Part shown: positions 1 to 6,467 of the stretch, piece after piece | How positions within the stretch are numbered: position 1 is the stretch's first letter | Layout of the letters: each line of letters opens with the position of its first letter | Assembly (NCBI RefSeq): GCF_943913915.1 | Contig: NZ_CALUAA010000025.1 | Span: forward strand, 1-10,501 | Origin: an uncultured Peptoniphilus sp. | GTDB taxonomy: Bacteria; Bacillota; Clostridia; Tissierellales; Peptoniphilaceae | Length of the DNA stretch: 10,501 nucleotides | Direction of reading: 5' to 3' | Notes under the pieces: generated by a model | Database searches by the model: none | Told to the model about the DNA's origin: nothing | What the model saw: the letters and a program-made list of their open reading frames with translations, nothing else | Translations under genes and position numbers: made by a program

Positions 1-901
1 AAAGGCTCTCAGGCACAATGGATAAATCGTCGATCACTCCTCCAAAGGTGACGATCGCGATCTCAGGACCTGTATGGGCGCCGATAATGCTTCCGACACT
101 AAGATCTGTAAAGATATTTTCTTCCTTTACACCCATTTCATCGATCAAAAAGCGTTTAATCGCATCTACCCGCTCTTGCCAATCACCGGAATAAACATAA
201 ACCGTTTGATTAGGGTTAAATACGCCACCTTCGCTCTTGCTGTTCATATAGTTTTTAAGCTTTTTAAATAAACCTTTTTGCCCGCGGTGCACGTCGATAA
301 CTTTTAATTCCCCGGTTTCCTTATCGGTTTCCAGAATAGGGAAAATTTGTAACATGCCGCCGGCTACCTTTGTCGCTTTAGATACGCGACCGCCACGATG
401 TAGGTAATCCAAGCTCCCTACTGTGAAAAATTCAAAACTTTCAGTTTTAATCTTTTCGATGTAATCGACGATTGTATCTAAGCTTTCTCCACGGCTCCTT
501 AAAATAGATGCCTTAATGGCTAAAAGCCCTTCGCCGAAGCTTGCGGCGTGGGAATCCACAATACGAAGCTTGCCGGGATACTCCTTGTCCAGCTCCCGCT
601 TTAAGAGCATCGCTCCTTCCCATGTTCCGGATAAAGCTGAGGACAGAGCGATGTATAGAACATCATCTCCGGCCTCTAAATATTTGCGGAAGGTGGACTC
701 CATAAGAGGGGCTGACACGCGGGAAGTGGAATAGTGCACGCCTGAGCGCATATTTTCGTAAAACGTATCCACATCCATGCTGCGTCCTGCTTCAAATTCA
801 TGAGCCCCGTCGGTCAAGCCGATAGGCAGCACCTGGATATCATAAGTTTCGCGCATAATAAAAGTCAAATCTGCGCCGTCATCTGTAAAAATTCGTAACA
901 T
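1..901 (-). CDS. DegV family fatty-acid-binding protein (3' end cut by window edge)
   Basis: DegV/FakB proteins bind a fatty acid and present it to the kinase FakA for phosphorylation before phospholipid synthesis; they are cytosolic. The 300 residues visible are close to the full family length (about 280-300), so only the last few codons are missing. Visible family signatures are an N-terminal TDDGADL (usually TDS.ADL, so the Ser is Asp here), the ligand-site STSRVSAP at residues 58-65, SSALSGT at 87-93, DSHAASFGEG at 116-125, YLHRGGRVSK at 166-175 and GAHTGPE at 274-280. The ATG at 901-899 is preceded by AAAGGAG with 7 nt spacing, which fixes the start. It is divergent from the lipoprotein gene. 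I infer a FakB-type role from the family; the fatty acid specificity cannot be read from sequence. Confidence 0.92.
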   Translation of the reverse strand, partial: MLRIFTDDGADLTFIMRETYDIQVLPIGLTDGAHEFEAGRSMDVDTFYENMRSGVHYSTSRVSAPLMESTFRKYLEAGDDVLYIALSSALSGTWEGAMLLKRELDKEYPGKLRIVDSHAASFGEGLLAIKASILRSRGESLDTIVDYIEKIKTESFEFFTVGSLDYLHRGGRVSKATKVAGGMLQIFPILETDKETGELKVIDVHRGQKGLFKKLKNYMNSKSEGGVFNPNQTVYVYSGDWQERVDAIKRFLIDEMGVKEENIFTDLSVGSIIGAHTGPEIAIVTFGGVIDDLSIVPESL

Positions 902-971
902 CCGTTTCTCCTTTATGTAATATATCGGTATCGGCGCATACATCTCGGCGCCGGAATAAATCGTCAATTAA

Positions 972-1075
972 GTTTAAATATCTTCATTCAGTTTAAATCC
1001 TAGCCATTATAAAGTCAACGGATCCATGGAATCATCGGCGCAAAGAGACGTTTTAAACTAAATGTTTAAATATCT
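972..1075. repeat. Repeated GTTTAAATATCT / TTTAAA elements between divergent genes
   Basis: GTTTAAATATCT occurs identically at 972-983 and 1064-1075. Related GTTTAAAT (991-998) and TTTAAAC (1052-1058) lie between them. The copies sit in the 256-bp divergent intergenic region between degV and the lipoprotein gene. Spaced copies of one motif in a divergent promoter region suggest a regulator binding site, but AT-rich sequence makes chance repeats easier, so this is tentative. Confidence 0.35.
990..1018 (-). promoter_or_regulatory. Candidate sigma-A promoter of degV
   Basis: On the minus strand, TTGACT (1018-1013) is followed after exactly 17 nt by TAAACT (995-990). This is a good -35 box and a 4/6 -10 box, about 90 nt upstream of the degV start. 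Assigned by pattern only. Confidence 0.4.
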
Positions 1076-1101
1076 CCTATAAAGGTATCTATTAAAGAGA
1101 A

Positions 1102-1122
1102 TGTAAAAATATATTTTTTACA
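1102..1122. promoter_or_regulatory. Perfect 8-bp inverted repeat upstream of lipoprotein gene
   Basis: TGTAAAAA (1102-1109) and TTTTTACA (1115-1122) form a perfect inverted repeat around a 5-nt TATAT centre, ending 35 nt before the TTG start of the lipoprotein. The 21-bp dyad has the size of a typical operator for a dimeric regulator, and it is AT-only apart from the outer G and C. It could also form a weak RNA hairpin. No regulator is identified. Confidence 0.4.
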
Positions 1123-1157
1123 CGAAGGACGAAAAGTATCTTATAGGAGGAATTTAT

Positions 1158-1841
1158 TTGAAACGCACACTTAAAACAGGCGCACTCGCATTAGCACTTA
1201 CCTTAACTCTTGCAGGCTGCGGCAACAAAGCAGAACAAGCTGCAAACAATGCCCAAGCGGCTGCCAATAAAGCCGAACAGGCAGCTAATGAAGCAGTCAA
1301 CCAAGCAACAAACACTGCAGATAACGCAACCGACAAAGCGCAAGATGCAGCCGACAAGGCGGAAGATGCAGCCAATGATTTCAGAGCGAAAGTAGACGCC
1401 ACCAGCGGCACCTTTGACCTTGCCAAATACAAAGAGGGTATGGAAGAAGTTAAAAAGGTCGACGATAACGACGCCAAGGGCACCATCTACAAGATGACCG
1501 ACCAAAACGGCGATTACTACCTCTATGAAGGTGAGGAAAACGCTGAAGGCTACAAGACCATCGCCTATCTTTCCGCAAAAGACGGCAAAGTGATGGATAC
1601 TTTCTATAACTTCGTCGACAAGGACAATAAGCTGAGAACCAATGATGAAGCCTATGTTAAAAGCGTCTTGGACGAAACGGGCAACGACATGGCCAAAACT
1701 GTGGCCTACTTCGAAGAAGTACTCGCAAAACCCGAAACTGACGATTTAGACGACGCTAAGGTAAAAGGCGTAGAACAAATCAAAGAAGAATTTGAAGAAA
1801 TCGCCGACGAATTATTCGACGTGGCCGGTCTCGACAACTAA
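1158..1841 (+). CDS. Lipoprotein with alanine-rich heptad-repeat tether
   Basis: The protein starts at TTG, chosen because AGGAGG (1145-1150) lies 7 nt upstream and a signal peptide follows directly. Residues 1-20 are a lipoprotein signal (Lys/Arg, hydrophobic stretch, LAG) ending in the lipobox LAGC, so Cys21 should be lipidated and the protein anchored on the outer face of the membrane. Residues about 24-76 form a run of seven-residue repeats rich in Ala, Asn, Lys and Asp (KAEQAAN occurs twice, then DKAQDAA, DKAEDAA), consistent with an extended amphipathic helix or coiled coil. Residues about 85-227 form an acidic C-terminal domain with alternating beta-like and helical stretches that I do not recognise. 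It is monocistronic and followed by a strong hairpin. The function is unknown; the repeats may be a cell-wall spacer. Confidence 0.88.
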   Translation: MKRTLKTGALALALTLTLAGCGNKAEQAANNAQAAANKAEQAANEAVNQATNTADNATDKAQDAADKAEDAANDFRAKVDATSGTFDLAKYKEGMEEVKKVDDNDAKGTIYKMTDQNGDYYLYEGEENAEGYKTIAYLSAKDGKVMDTFYNFVDKDNKLRTNDEAYVKSVLDETGNDMAKTVAYFEEVLAKPETDDLDDAKVKGVEQIKEEFEEIADELFDVAGLDN

Positions 1842-1845
1842 AAGC

Positions 1846-1869
1846 AAAAGCGACCCACGGGTCGCTTTT
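1846..1869. terminator. Bidirectional intrinsic terminator
   Basis: AAAAGCGACC and GGTCGCTTTT pair perfectly around a CACG loop, with a T6 run on the plus strand and TTTTGCTTTT on the minus strand. It lies 4 nt after the lipoprotein stop and 9 nt after the stop of the convergent gene ending at 1879, so it probably serves both transcripts. Confidence 0.85.
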
Positions 1870-1878
1870 TTATTGCAT

Positions 1879-2304
1879 TTATTCATAAACTACATATTCT
1901 ACAGAGCCTGTAAAATAAAAATCAAGAGTGATTTCACTGACTTCCTCGCCCAAACAGTAAAAACCCTTGACATAATAAGCACGAAATCCGTCGTATTCGC
2001 TATACACTTCGATGGCGGCGTCTGCTTCAAAACGGGGAAGGAAATCCTCAAGGGTCATCTTTTCTCCTGAAAAGCACCCTATATTCTCCACTCTCCCGAA
2101 GTCCATCATATAAACATAGGAATCATCGAAAGATACATCGGTAAATAAAAGATCGCCGTTCACCCCGTCATTTTTTTCAAGATCAATATAACCGTAATCC
2201 GTCTTTAAGAAGAGGTCGTCCCCTCGACGCTCCATAGCGATAATCCGTGCGTCGTGGAGCGAAAAACGCTGATCCAGAGCTTTCTTTCGAGTGAAATGAG
2301 TCAT
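1879..2304 (-). CDS. Hypothetical protein, third gene of the MFS-M20 operon
   Basis: This 141-residue acidic, soluble protein has no signal peptide or membrane segment. The sequence is rich in aromatic residues and short alternating hydrophobic stretches (FLKTDYGYIDL, SYVYMMDF, ITLDFYF), suggesting a mostly beta fold. The N-terminal FSLHDARI stretch around residues 14-21 resembles a pattern I associate loosely with small uncharacterised Bacillota proteins, but I cannot name a family. Its ATG (2304-2302) lies 3 nt after the stop of the M20 gene, and no strong ribosome binding site is visible, so translation is probably coupled to the upstream gene. The bidirectional hairpin at 1846-1869 ends the transcript. 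Co-transcription suggests a link to the peptidase or transporter, with no direct evidence of a role. Confidence 0.75.
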   Translation of the reverse strand: MTHFTRKKALDQRFSLHDARIIAMERRGDDLFLKTDYGYIDLEKNDGVNGDLLFTDVSFDDSYVYMMDFGRVENIGCFSGEKMTLEDFLPRFEADAAIEVYSEYDGFRAYYVKGFYCLGEEVSEITLDFYFTGSVEYVVYE

Positions 2305-2307
2305 GAA

Positions 2308-3465
2308 TTACTTCGCCAAAAATTTAAGGGCTGTGTCTTTAAAGATGCGAATCGTATCCACATATTCGTCCAACTCGATATACTCGTCCACTACGTGGGC
2401 CTGTTGAGTAAGGCCGGGGCCGTAGACCAGGAGTTGAATGTCGTCTGAAATATGAATAAAGCGGGAGAGCTCGCAAGTGCCGATTAAAGGCCTAATCTTC
2501 ACGTTTTTATCCGGCGCCGATTCGATGAGGGCGTCGATCAGATCATTTTCCCTGGAGGCTTCCGCCGGATCCAGTACTTGAATAAGTTCCAAGCTTAATT
2601 TGGCGCGGCTTTCATCTTTGTTGTTTTCTTCAATGGCTTTTTCCAAAAGAGCGATGGCTTCTTCCGATGCAAACTCCGGCACTGTGCGGATGTTGCCCTT
2701 TACCACGGCCTTGTCCGGCACGGAGTTAAATTGCACGCCTCCATCGATCATGGAAAATACATTGAGGGTAGAGCCCAGGTTTTTATTTTGAAGAGCGGGA
2801 TCGGCGATAACCTCGTCGAATGCATCTTGCACCTTTCGGATAAAATCCGCTAGCGCCATAATGGCGTTAATGCCGATTTCAGGCATGGAAGAGTGAGCGG
2901 CCTTCCCCTCCGAGTGAACCTCATACATAATGGAGCCCTTGGAGGCGAAAATGCCTTGATTTTCTCCATCCCGTTTCGTAGGCTCGGGGGTGATAATAGC
3001 GTCTACCTCGTTTAAATAGCCGCCTTCCACTAAATCGAGGGCCCCTTGCATGCCAACCTCTTCGCCGACAGTACCGATAAACCAGATTTCCCCGGCGAAC
3101 TCTGTTTTCGACTCGATAATATCTAAAAGCATGTAAATTCCCGCCGCCACGCCGGCCTTCATATCGCAGGTGCCCCGGCCGTACATTTTATTGCCTTCAA
3201 TGACCCCTTCAAAGGGCGGATGAGTCCAGCCTTCCCCGGCAGCTACCACATCCAAGTGCCCCGAAACGGCGAAGATCTTACCCTTTTCATTGCCCTTTAA
3301 TTTAACGATCACATTGGAACGGCCCGGGTAGGAGTTAATAATTTCCGTCTCCACATTGTCGTAATCTTTAAATAAGTCGGCGATATAGTGAGCAACTTCT
3401 TCTTCGCCGTCGTTTACCGATTCAAATTGTATAAGATCTCTTAAAATAGGAATGTATTTTTCCAT
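2308..3465 (-). CDS. M20 family metallohydrolase (ArgE/DapE-type deacylase or peptidase)
   Basis: M20 enzymes use a two-zinc centre to hydrolyse amide bonds of N-acyl amino acids or small peptides in the cytoplasm. At 385 residues it has the usual length. The metal site is complete: H70 and D72 in SGHLDVV, bridging D101 in YGRGTCDMKAG, catalytic base and ligand E135-E136 in GTVGEEVG, ligand E161 in TPEP, and H357 near the C-terminus in QQAHVVDEY. Residues about 175-290 form the dimerisation (lid) domain with KAAHSS at 189-194. The ATG is preceded by TAAAGGAGG, which overlaps the stop codon of the MFS gene 11 nt upstream, so the two are in one operon. The substrate cannot be assigned: ArgE, DapE and peptidases share this motif set. 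Pairing with a transporter suggests use of an imported acylated amino acid or peptide. Confidence 0.92.
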   Translation of the reverse strand: MEKYIPILRDLIQFESVNDGEEEVAHYIADLFKDYDNVETEIINSYPGRSNVIVKLKGNEKGKIFAVSGHLDVVAAGEGWTHPPFEGVIEGNKMYGRGTCDMKAGVAAGIYMLLDIIESKTEFAGEIWFIGTVGEEVGMQGALDLVEGGYLNEVDAIITPEPTKRDGENQGIFASKGSIMYEVHSEGKAAHSSMPEIGINAIMALADFIRKVQDAFDEVIADPALQNKNLGSTLNVFSMIDGGVQFNSVPDKAVVKGNIRTVPEFASEEAIALLEKAIEENNKDESRAKLSLELIQVLDPAEASRENDLIDALIESAPDKNVKIRPLIGTCELSRFIHISDDIQLLVYGPGLTQQAHVVDEYIELDEYVDTIRIFKDTALKFLAK

Positions 3466-3476
3466 AAGTGCCTCCT

Positions 3477-4751
3477 TTATTTTTCGCTTTTCCCTTGGAA
3501 CGGCTCCGCATTTTTATGAGCAAGGAACCATAAAAAGCCCGTCAAGACGGCAAAGCCTATGTTAATAAGCCAAGCCCAGTGATAGGTGCCCGAAGAGTCA
3601 AAAATAAACGATACTAAGAGCGGACCGAGAGCCGCACCGACTTGAGTAGATGATTGCACAAAGCCGTAAGCTTCCCCATACATGGTACGCCCGTAAATTG
3701 AGGACGTGACCAAAGGCGGAAGAACCGATCCCAAAGCGAGGCCGAAGCCGAAGACGATCGCCACAAGCCACGGACCCCACGCTTGTCCCACAAAGAGCAT
3801 GGAGACAAAGCTTAGAGCCAACATTCCCGCTCCGAAAATGAGAGCATGATAAATTCCGTTCCTATCAGCGATCCATCCCAGTAAAAGCTTCCCGAAGACG
3901 CCGATTAAGAGATAGATGGATACCACGGTCCCCGCCGTTTGAAAGCCCGCAGCTTCTTGAAGGGCCGGCGGAAATTGAAGGGACGCACCATTAGCGAGGC
4001 CGTTCATCACCGATCCCAGGAGAAGGAAAATAAAAAAGCTGCAGGAAAGAGATGCACTGATGGAAAGCCCGACATTTAAGGATTTAATAGAATCCACCGA
4101 GGGATCCGCCTGCTCCTCATCTTCTCCTTTATAGCCATAGGGCTTCAAGCCCTTGTCTTCCGGCCTGAGATAAATTAAGAAGAAACCGAACACTACGGCA
4201 AGAGCGAGAATAATAAGGGCATACACTCGATAAGACATTCTCCAGCCGACACCGGCGACCAGGCGATTAATAAGAGGACTTAAAAGAGCGCCCCCTGCGG
4301 AAACCCCCGACATGGCAATGGAGGTGACGAGGCCCCTTTTCTCTGAAAACCAGTTGTTGATGAGCATCATCATGGGAATTTGCGCCGTCGTAATATAGGC
4401 GGCGCCTACAACGAGTCCTAAAGCGTAAAAATGAAATTTACTTTGCGCCAGGGAATAGCCGAAGACGGCGAGGCCGAAGGTGATGGCCGCTCCCGTCCAG
4501 ATACGCTTAAAATTATATTTTGTTAGGACGATCGGAATCACGGGACCCAGAAAAATCCCCACAGTCTGCGTAATGGTACCCGTAAAAGAAAAAGCCGTTC
4601 TCGAAAAGCCGAGCTCATTGGTTACGGGGATCTGCCAGCTATTGGATAGGGAATTCACTACGGGCACGTAGATGCCCAAAACAAAAGTAGCTACCACTAA
4701 AATCACCCATGCGTAATGGAAACCTCCCTCACGCTTTATTTCATTGTCCAC
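3477..4751 (-). CDS. MFS transporter, OFA/MCT-like
   Basis: This is a twelve-segment major facilitator of 424 residues from the proposed GTG start. The first segment begins at FHYAWVILVV (from about residue 11). The loop-4/5 NNWFSEKRG lies at 132-140, a RPEDKGLKPYG stretch follows segment 6 at about 196-206 before an acidic central loop, and the loop-8/9 motif GWIADRNG is at 292-299. The NWF..KRG and RPED.GL.PYG patterns are typical of the oxalate:formate antiporter/monocarboxylate-like branch, so an organic anion is a reasonable guess; the substrate is not proven. I chose GTG at 4751-4749 because a G6 run precedes it by 5 nt. The reading frame continues upstream to a TTG at 4808, but that extension has no good ribosome site and contains a TATAAT likely to be the promoter. 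First gene of the operon with the M20 enzyme. Confidence 0.88.
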   Translation of the reverse strand: MDNEIKREGGFHYAWVILVVATFVLGIYVPVVNSLSNSWQIPVTNELGFSRTAFSFTGTITQTVGIFLGPVIPIVLTKYNFKRIWTGAAITFGLAVFGYSLAQSKFHFYALGLVVGAAYITTAQIPMMMLINNWFSEKRGLVTSIAMSGVSAGGALLSPLINRLVAGVGWRMSYRVYALIILALAVVFGFFLIYLRPEDKGLKPYGYKGEDEEQADPSVDSIKSLNVGLSISASLSCSFFIFLLLGSVMNGLANGASLQFPPALQEAAGFQTAGTVVSIYLLIGVFGKLLLGWIADRNGIYHALIFGAGMLALSFVSMLFVGQAWGPWLVAIVFGFGLALGSVLPPLVTSSIYGRTMYGEAYGFVQSSTQVGAALGPLLVSFIFDSSGTYHWAWLINIGFAVLTGFLWFLAHKNAEPFQGKSEK

Positions 4752-4756
4752 AATAA

Positions 4757-4762
4757 CCCCCC
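4757..4762 (-). promoter_or_regulatory. G-run ribosome binding site setting the MFS GTG start
   Basis: GGGGGG on the minus strand, 5 nt before the GTG at 4751. It can pair with the anti-Shine-Dalgarno CCUCC with one G-U wobble. It is the best ribosome site near the 5' end of this gene. Confidence 0.45.
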
Positions 4763-4790
4763 ATCTGATATGTATTTTCGATATGGCTTT

Positions 4791-4796
4791 ATTATA
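4791..4796 (-). promoter_or_regulatory. Candidate -10 box of the MFS-M20 operon
   Basis: Perfect TATAAT on the minus strand, about 40 nt upstream of the proposed GTG start. No convincing -35 hexamer is seen 16-18 nt upstream, so the promoter may be weak or activator-dependent. Confidence 0.35.
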
Positions 4797-4867
4797 CCCT
4801 TTAAACAAAAATTAACCTATATTTATTGCAGTGTAAATAATTCTACGAGTATACCGTATTGAGGAAT

Positions 4868-4888
4868 AAAAAAAGCCCCGAAGGGCTT
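4868..4888 (-). terminator. Intrinsic terminator with UUCG loop, now behind vsr
   Basis: On the minus strand AAGCCC and GGGCTT pair around a TTCG tetraloop closed by C-G, followed by T5 (4872-4868) beyond the stem. It ends the leftward transcript of the RM operon. Its GC-rich surroundings look like host sequence, and it may originally have terminated the CmpB gene (see findings). Confidence 0.85.
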
Positions 4889-4901
4889 GCATCGGCGAGA
4901 G

Positions 4902-4929
4902 CGGAGCCACATATTCACCTTATGCTCCG
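4902..4929. other. Hairpin between vsr and the terminator
   Basis: CGGAGC (4902-4907) pairs with GCTCCG (4924-4929) around a 16-nt loop; an alternative pairing of the flanking ATCGG and CCGAT competes with it. It sits in the 59-nt GC-rich stretch between the vsr stop and the UUCG terminator. It may stabilise the mRNA 3' end; the role is unknown. Confidence 0.35.
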
Positions 4930-4947
4930 ATACCTGTTTAGATGTTT

Positions 4948-4958
4948 TCATTTTTCAG
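4948..4958. repeat. Left copy of 11-bp direct repeat TCATTTTTCAG
   Basis: Identical to 9038-9048. This copy encodes the last codons and TGA stop of vsr on the minus strand. Confidence 0.5.
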
Positions 4959-5382
4959 ACCGAATCTTATTGATCAGATCATTCAATACCTCTTGCTCAA
5001 CAATTGAGTTCTTCATCATTTGCTTAATCTCACATCCCCAAACCACTATAACTTTAATTCCCATGCTTTTTAGTTGAGCATAGTTATCCTTATCTCTTTC
5101 GACATTTCTCTCCAATTTATTCTTCCAAAAATCTTGATTAGTTTTCGGAACAGTTGAATACTTGCAGTTTTCATGCATATGCCAGAAACATCCATTTACA
5201 AAGATAGCGGTATTACATTTAGCAATATAGATATCGGGACTTCCCGGGAGCTTTTTATAATTAGTTCTATACCTGAATCCTTTGTGCCATAAGAGTTTTC
5301 TAAGATATATTTCAGGCTTTGTATCCTTGTTTTTTACTCTGGCCATATTTTCGCTTCTGCTCATGGGGCTTTTTTTCTTCAC
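4948..5382 (-). CDS. vsr: Very short patch repair (Vsr) mismatch endonuclease
   Basis: Vsr nicks DNA next to the T of T:G mismatches created by deamination of 5-methylcytosine, starting repair back to C:G. The 144 residues have normal length. Visible are the N-terminal RSENMARVKNKDTKPE (Glu24), SPD with catalytic Asp50, the FVNGCFWH core (60s) with Phe66, Trp67 and His68, and the NVERD motif at 93-97. The structural zinc ligands known from E. coli Vsr are present as Cys65, His70, Cys73 and Cys117. The second catalytic His of E. coli Vsr (His64) is Asn63 here. The GTG start shares its first base with the last base of the upstream TAG (TAGTG), indicating coupled translation; an in-frame ATG six codons later would shorten the N-terminus. 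Linkage to a C5 methyltransferase matches its role. Likely substrate: mismatches at CCGG-derived sites. Confidence 0.95.
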   Translation of the reverse strand: MKKKSPMSRSENMARVKNKDTKPEIYLRKLLWHKGFRYRTNYKKLPGSPDIYIAKCNTAIFVNGCFWHMHENCKYSTVPKTNQDFWKNKLERNVERDKDNYAQLKSMGIKVIVVWGCEIKQMMKNSIVEQEVLNDLINKIRSEK

Positions 5383-6464
5383 TATATAAATCTCACTTGT
5401 AAATTTAGTTTTATAAAATCAGTTCCATCTTTACTGTAAACCTCGCCGAATCCGTGTCTTGAAGTTGATGCTGTTTCATATCTCGTATTCTTTAATAAGT
5501 ATTCCTCAAAATAATTTCTGTTATATATATGATAGGCGAGCACACCACCTTCTCTTGTTACAATAATGTATCCGCCTGTCGCCTCATCTATGCCATCCCA
5601 GGCAGTAGCAGGCTTCATTCCCAGGGCTATAGCGGTTAAAAATTTTTTAAATTTATAACGATAAGCATTTATATTTCCATAGTTCATAGGGTTCTCTCTT
5701 TCGAGTTTTTCAACCATTTCGTAACAGTTTCCGATCCCGTCCCTATAAAAATACAAAAGAGTTTCAGCAATAATTTTGTCCATATTACTGTCAATTAACA
5801 CGAGATTATCTCTGAAGATCTGATTGCTCATTCCTCGGTATACCATCTCCCCGTTTTCTTCGATAATCTTATTAACACGCCCTCTAACATCCGTATGGTT
5901 TTTCCCGCGTGTGATTTTGTATATTTCATTAGTTTCCCTAACCAGCTCGGGATAACTATGGTTTATTTCATAAATGAAGTTGGTAGTTTTCCCTGCATTC
6001 AGCAAAGTAGGCGATGAGCCCAATTCCGATTTCACAGAGAACCCGACAGTTGGAGAGTATCCCGTATTGATATCTACGATCTTCATAGTAATATCACTTT
6101 TATCTGTTGCGGGAGCAGATAATTTATAACAGGAAATTTCTTTCATAAAATTAGTGGTATTAATTATTGAAAAAGATGCACCTTTAGAATTTTTTATCTC
6201 ATTCAATAATGTGGCTGATTCGCGATCAAAGTCGTTTTTTTCAACACTTTTAATCTTTTTTCCGTTGAGAAAGATTTGAATGTGCTCTCCTGTAAAATAT
6301 TCTTTAATTTCACCCGGAATCTCTTCCCGGATAATTTTTATAATGGGAAAATATATGTCGTCCAGTACATTCAGCTCACTGTCAGCTGCATAGATTTTTC
6401 CTTCTGAAAGTAACTTGAGCAACACGTATATTTCCGACCATTCTCCCTTGTTTCCTGTTAACAT
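5382..6464 (-). CDS. HpaII family type II restriction endonuclease (predicted CCGG)
   Basis: This enzyme is predicted to cut unmethylated CCGG. The 360-residue length is close to that of HpaII, and the N-terminal GNKGEWSEIYVLLKLL and IYAADSELN stretches are characteristic of the family. A PD-(D/E)xK-like centre is suggested by Asp124 (in TDKSDITMK) and FSVKSELGSSPT around 142-152, with Lys145 the likely catalytic lysine. The start is ambiguous: TAG of the methyltransferase is followed directly by GTG and then ATG. I chose ATG at 6464 because GGAG lies 7 nt upstream; GTG at 6467 adds one residue. The last base of its TAG overlaps the vsr GTG. Codons are AT-rich like the rest of the cassette. 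Family assignment rests on recalled motifs; specificity is mainly inferred from the partner methyltransferase. Confidence 0.9.
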   Translation of the reverse strand: MLTGNKGEWSEIYVLLKLLSEGKIYAADSELNVLDDIYFPIIKIIREEIPGEIKEYFTGEHIQIFLNGKKIKSVEKNDFDRESATLLNEIKNSKGASFSIINTTNFMKEISCYKLSAPATDKSDITMKIVDINTGYSPTVGFSVKSELGSSPTLLNAGKTTNFIYEINHSYPELVRETNEIYKITRGKNHTDVRGRVNKIIEENGEMVYRGMSNQIFRDNLVLIDSNMDKIIAETLLYFYRDGIGNCYEMVEKLERENPMNYGNINAYRYKFKKFLTAIALGMKPATAWDGIDEATGGYIIVTREGGVLAYHIYNRNYFEEYLLKNTRYETASTSRHGFGEVYSKDGTDFIKLNLQVRFI

Positions 6465-6467
6465 CAC

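Noticed and set aside
1154..1505. Long open frames on the minus strand and a second plus frame across the lipoprotein gene
   Set aside because: They mirror the alanine-rich repeat coding bias of the real gene, which has a signal peptide, lipobox and ribosome site; the alternatives have none of these.
4752..4808. TTG start for the MFS gene, adding 19 residues
   Set aside because: The extension lacks a ribosome site and contains TATAAT, the likely -10 box; the GTG at 4751 has a G6 run at proper spacing and begins just before the first membrane segment.
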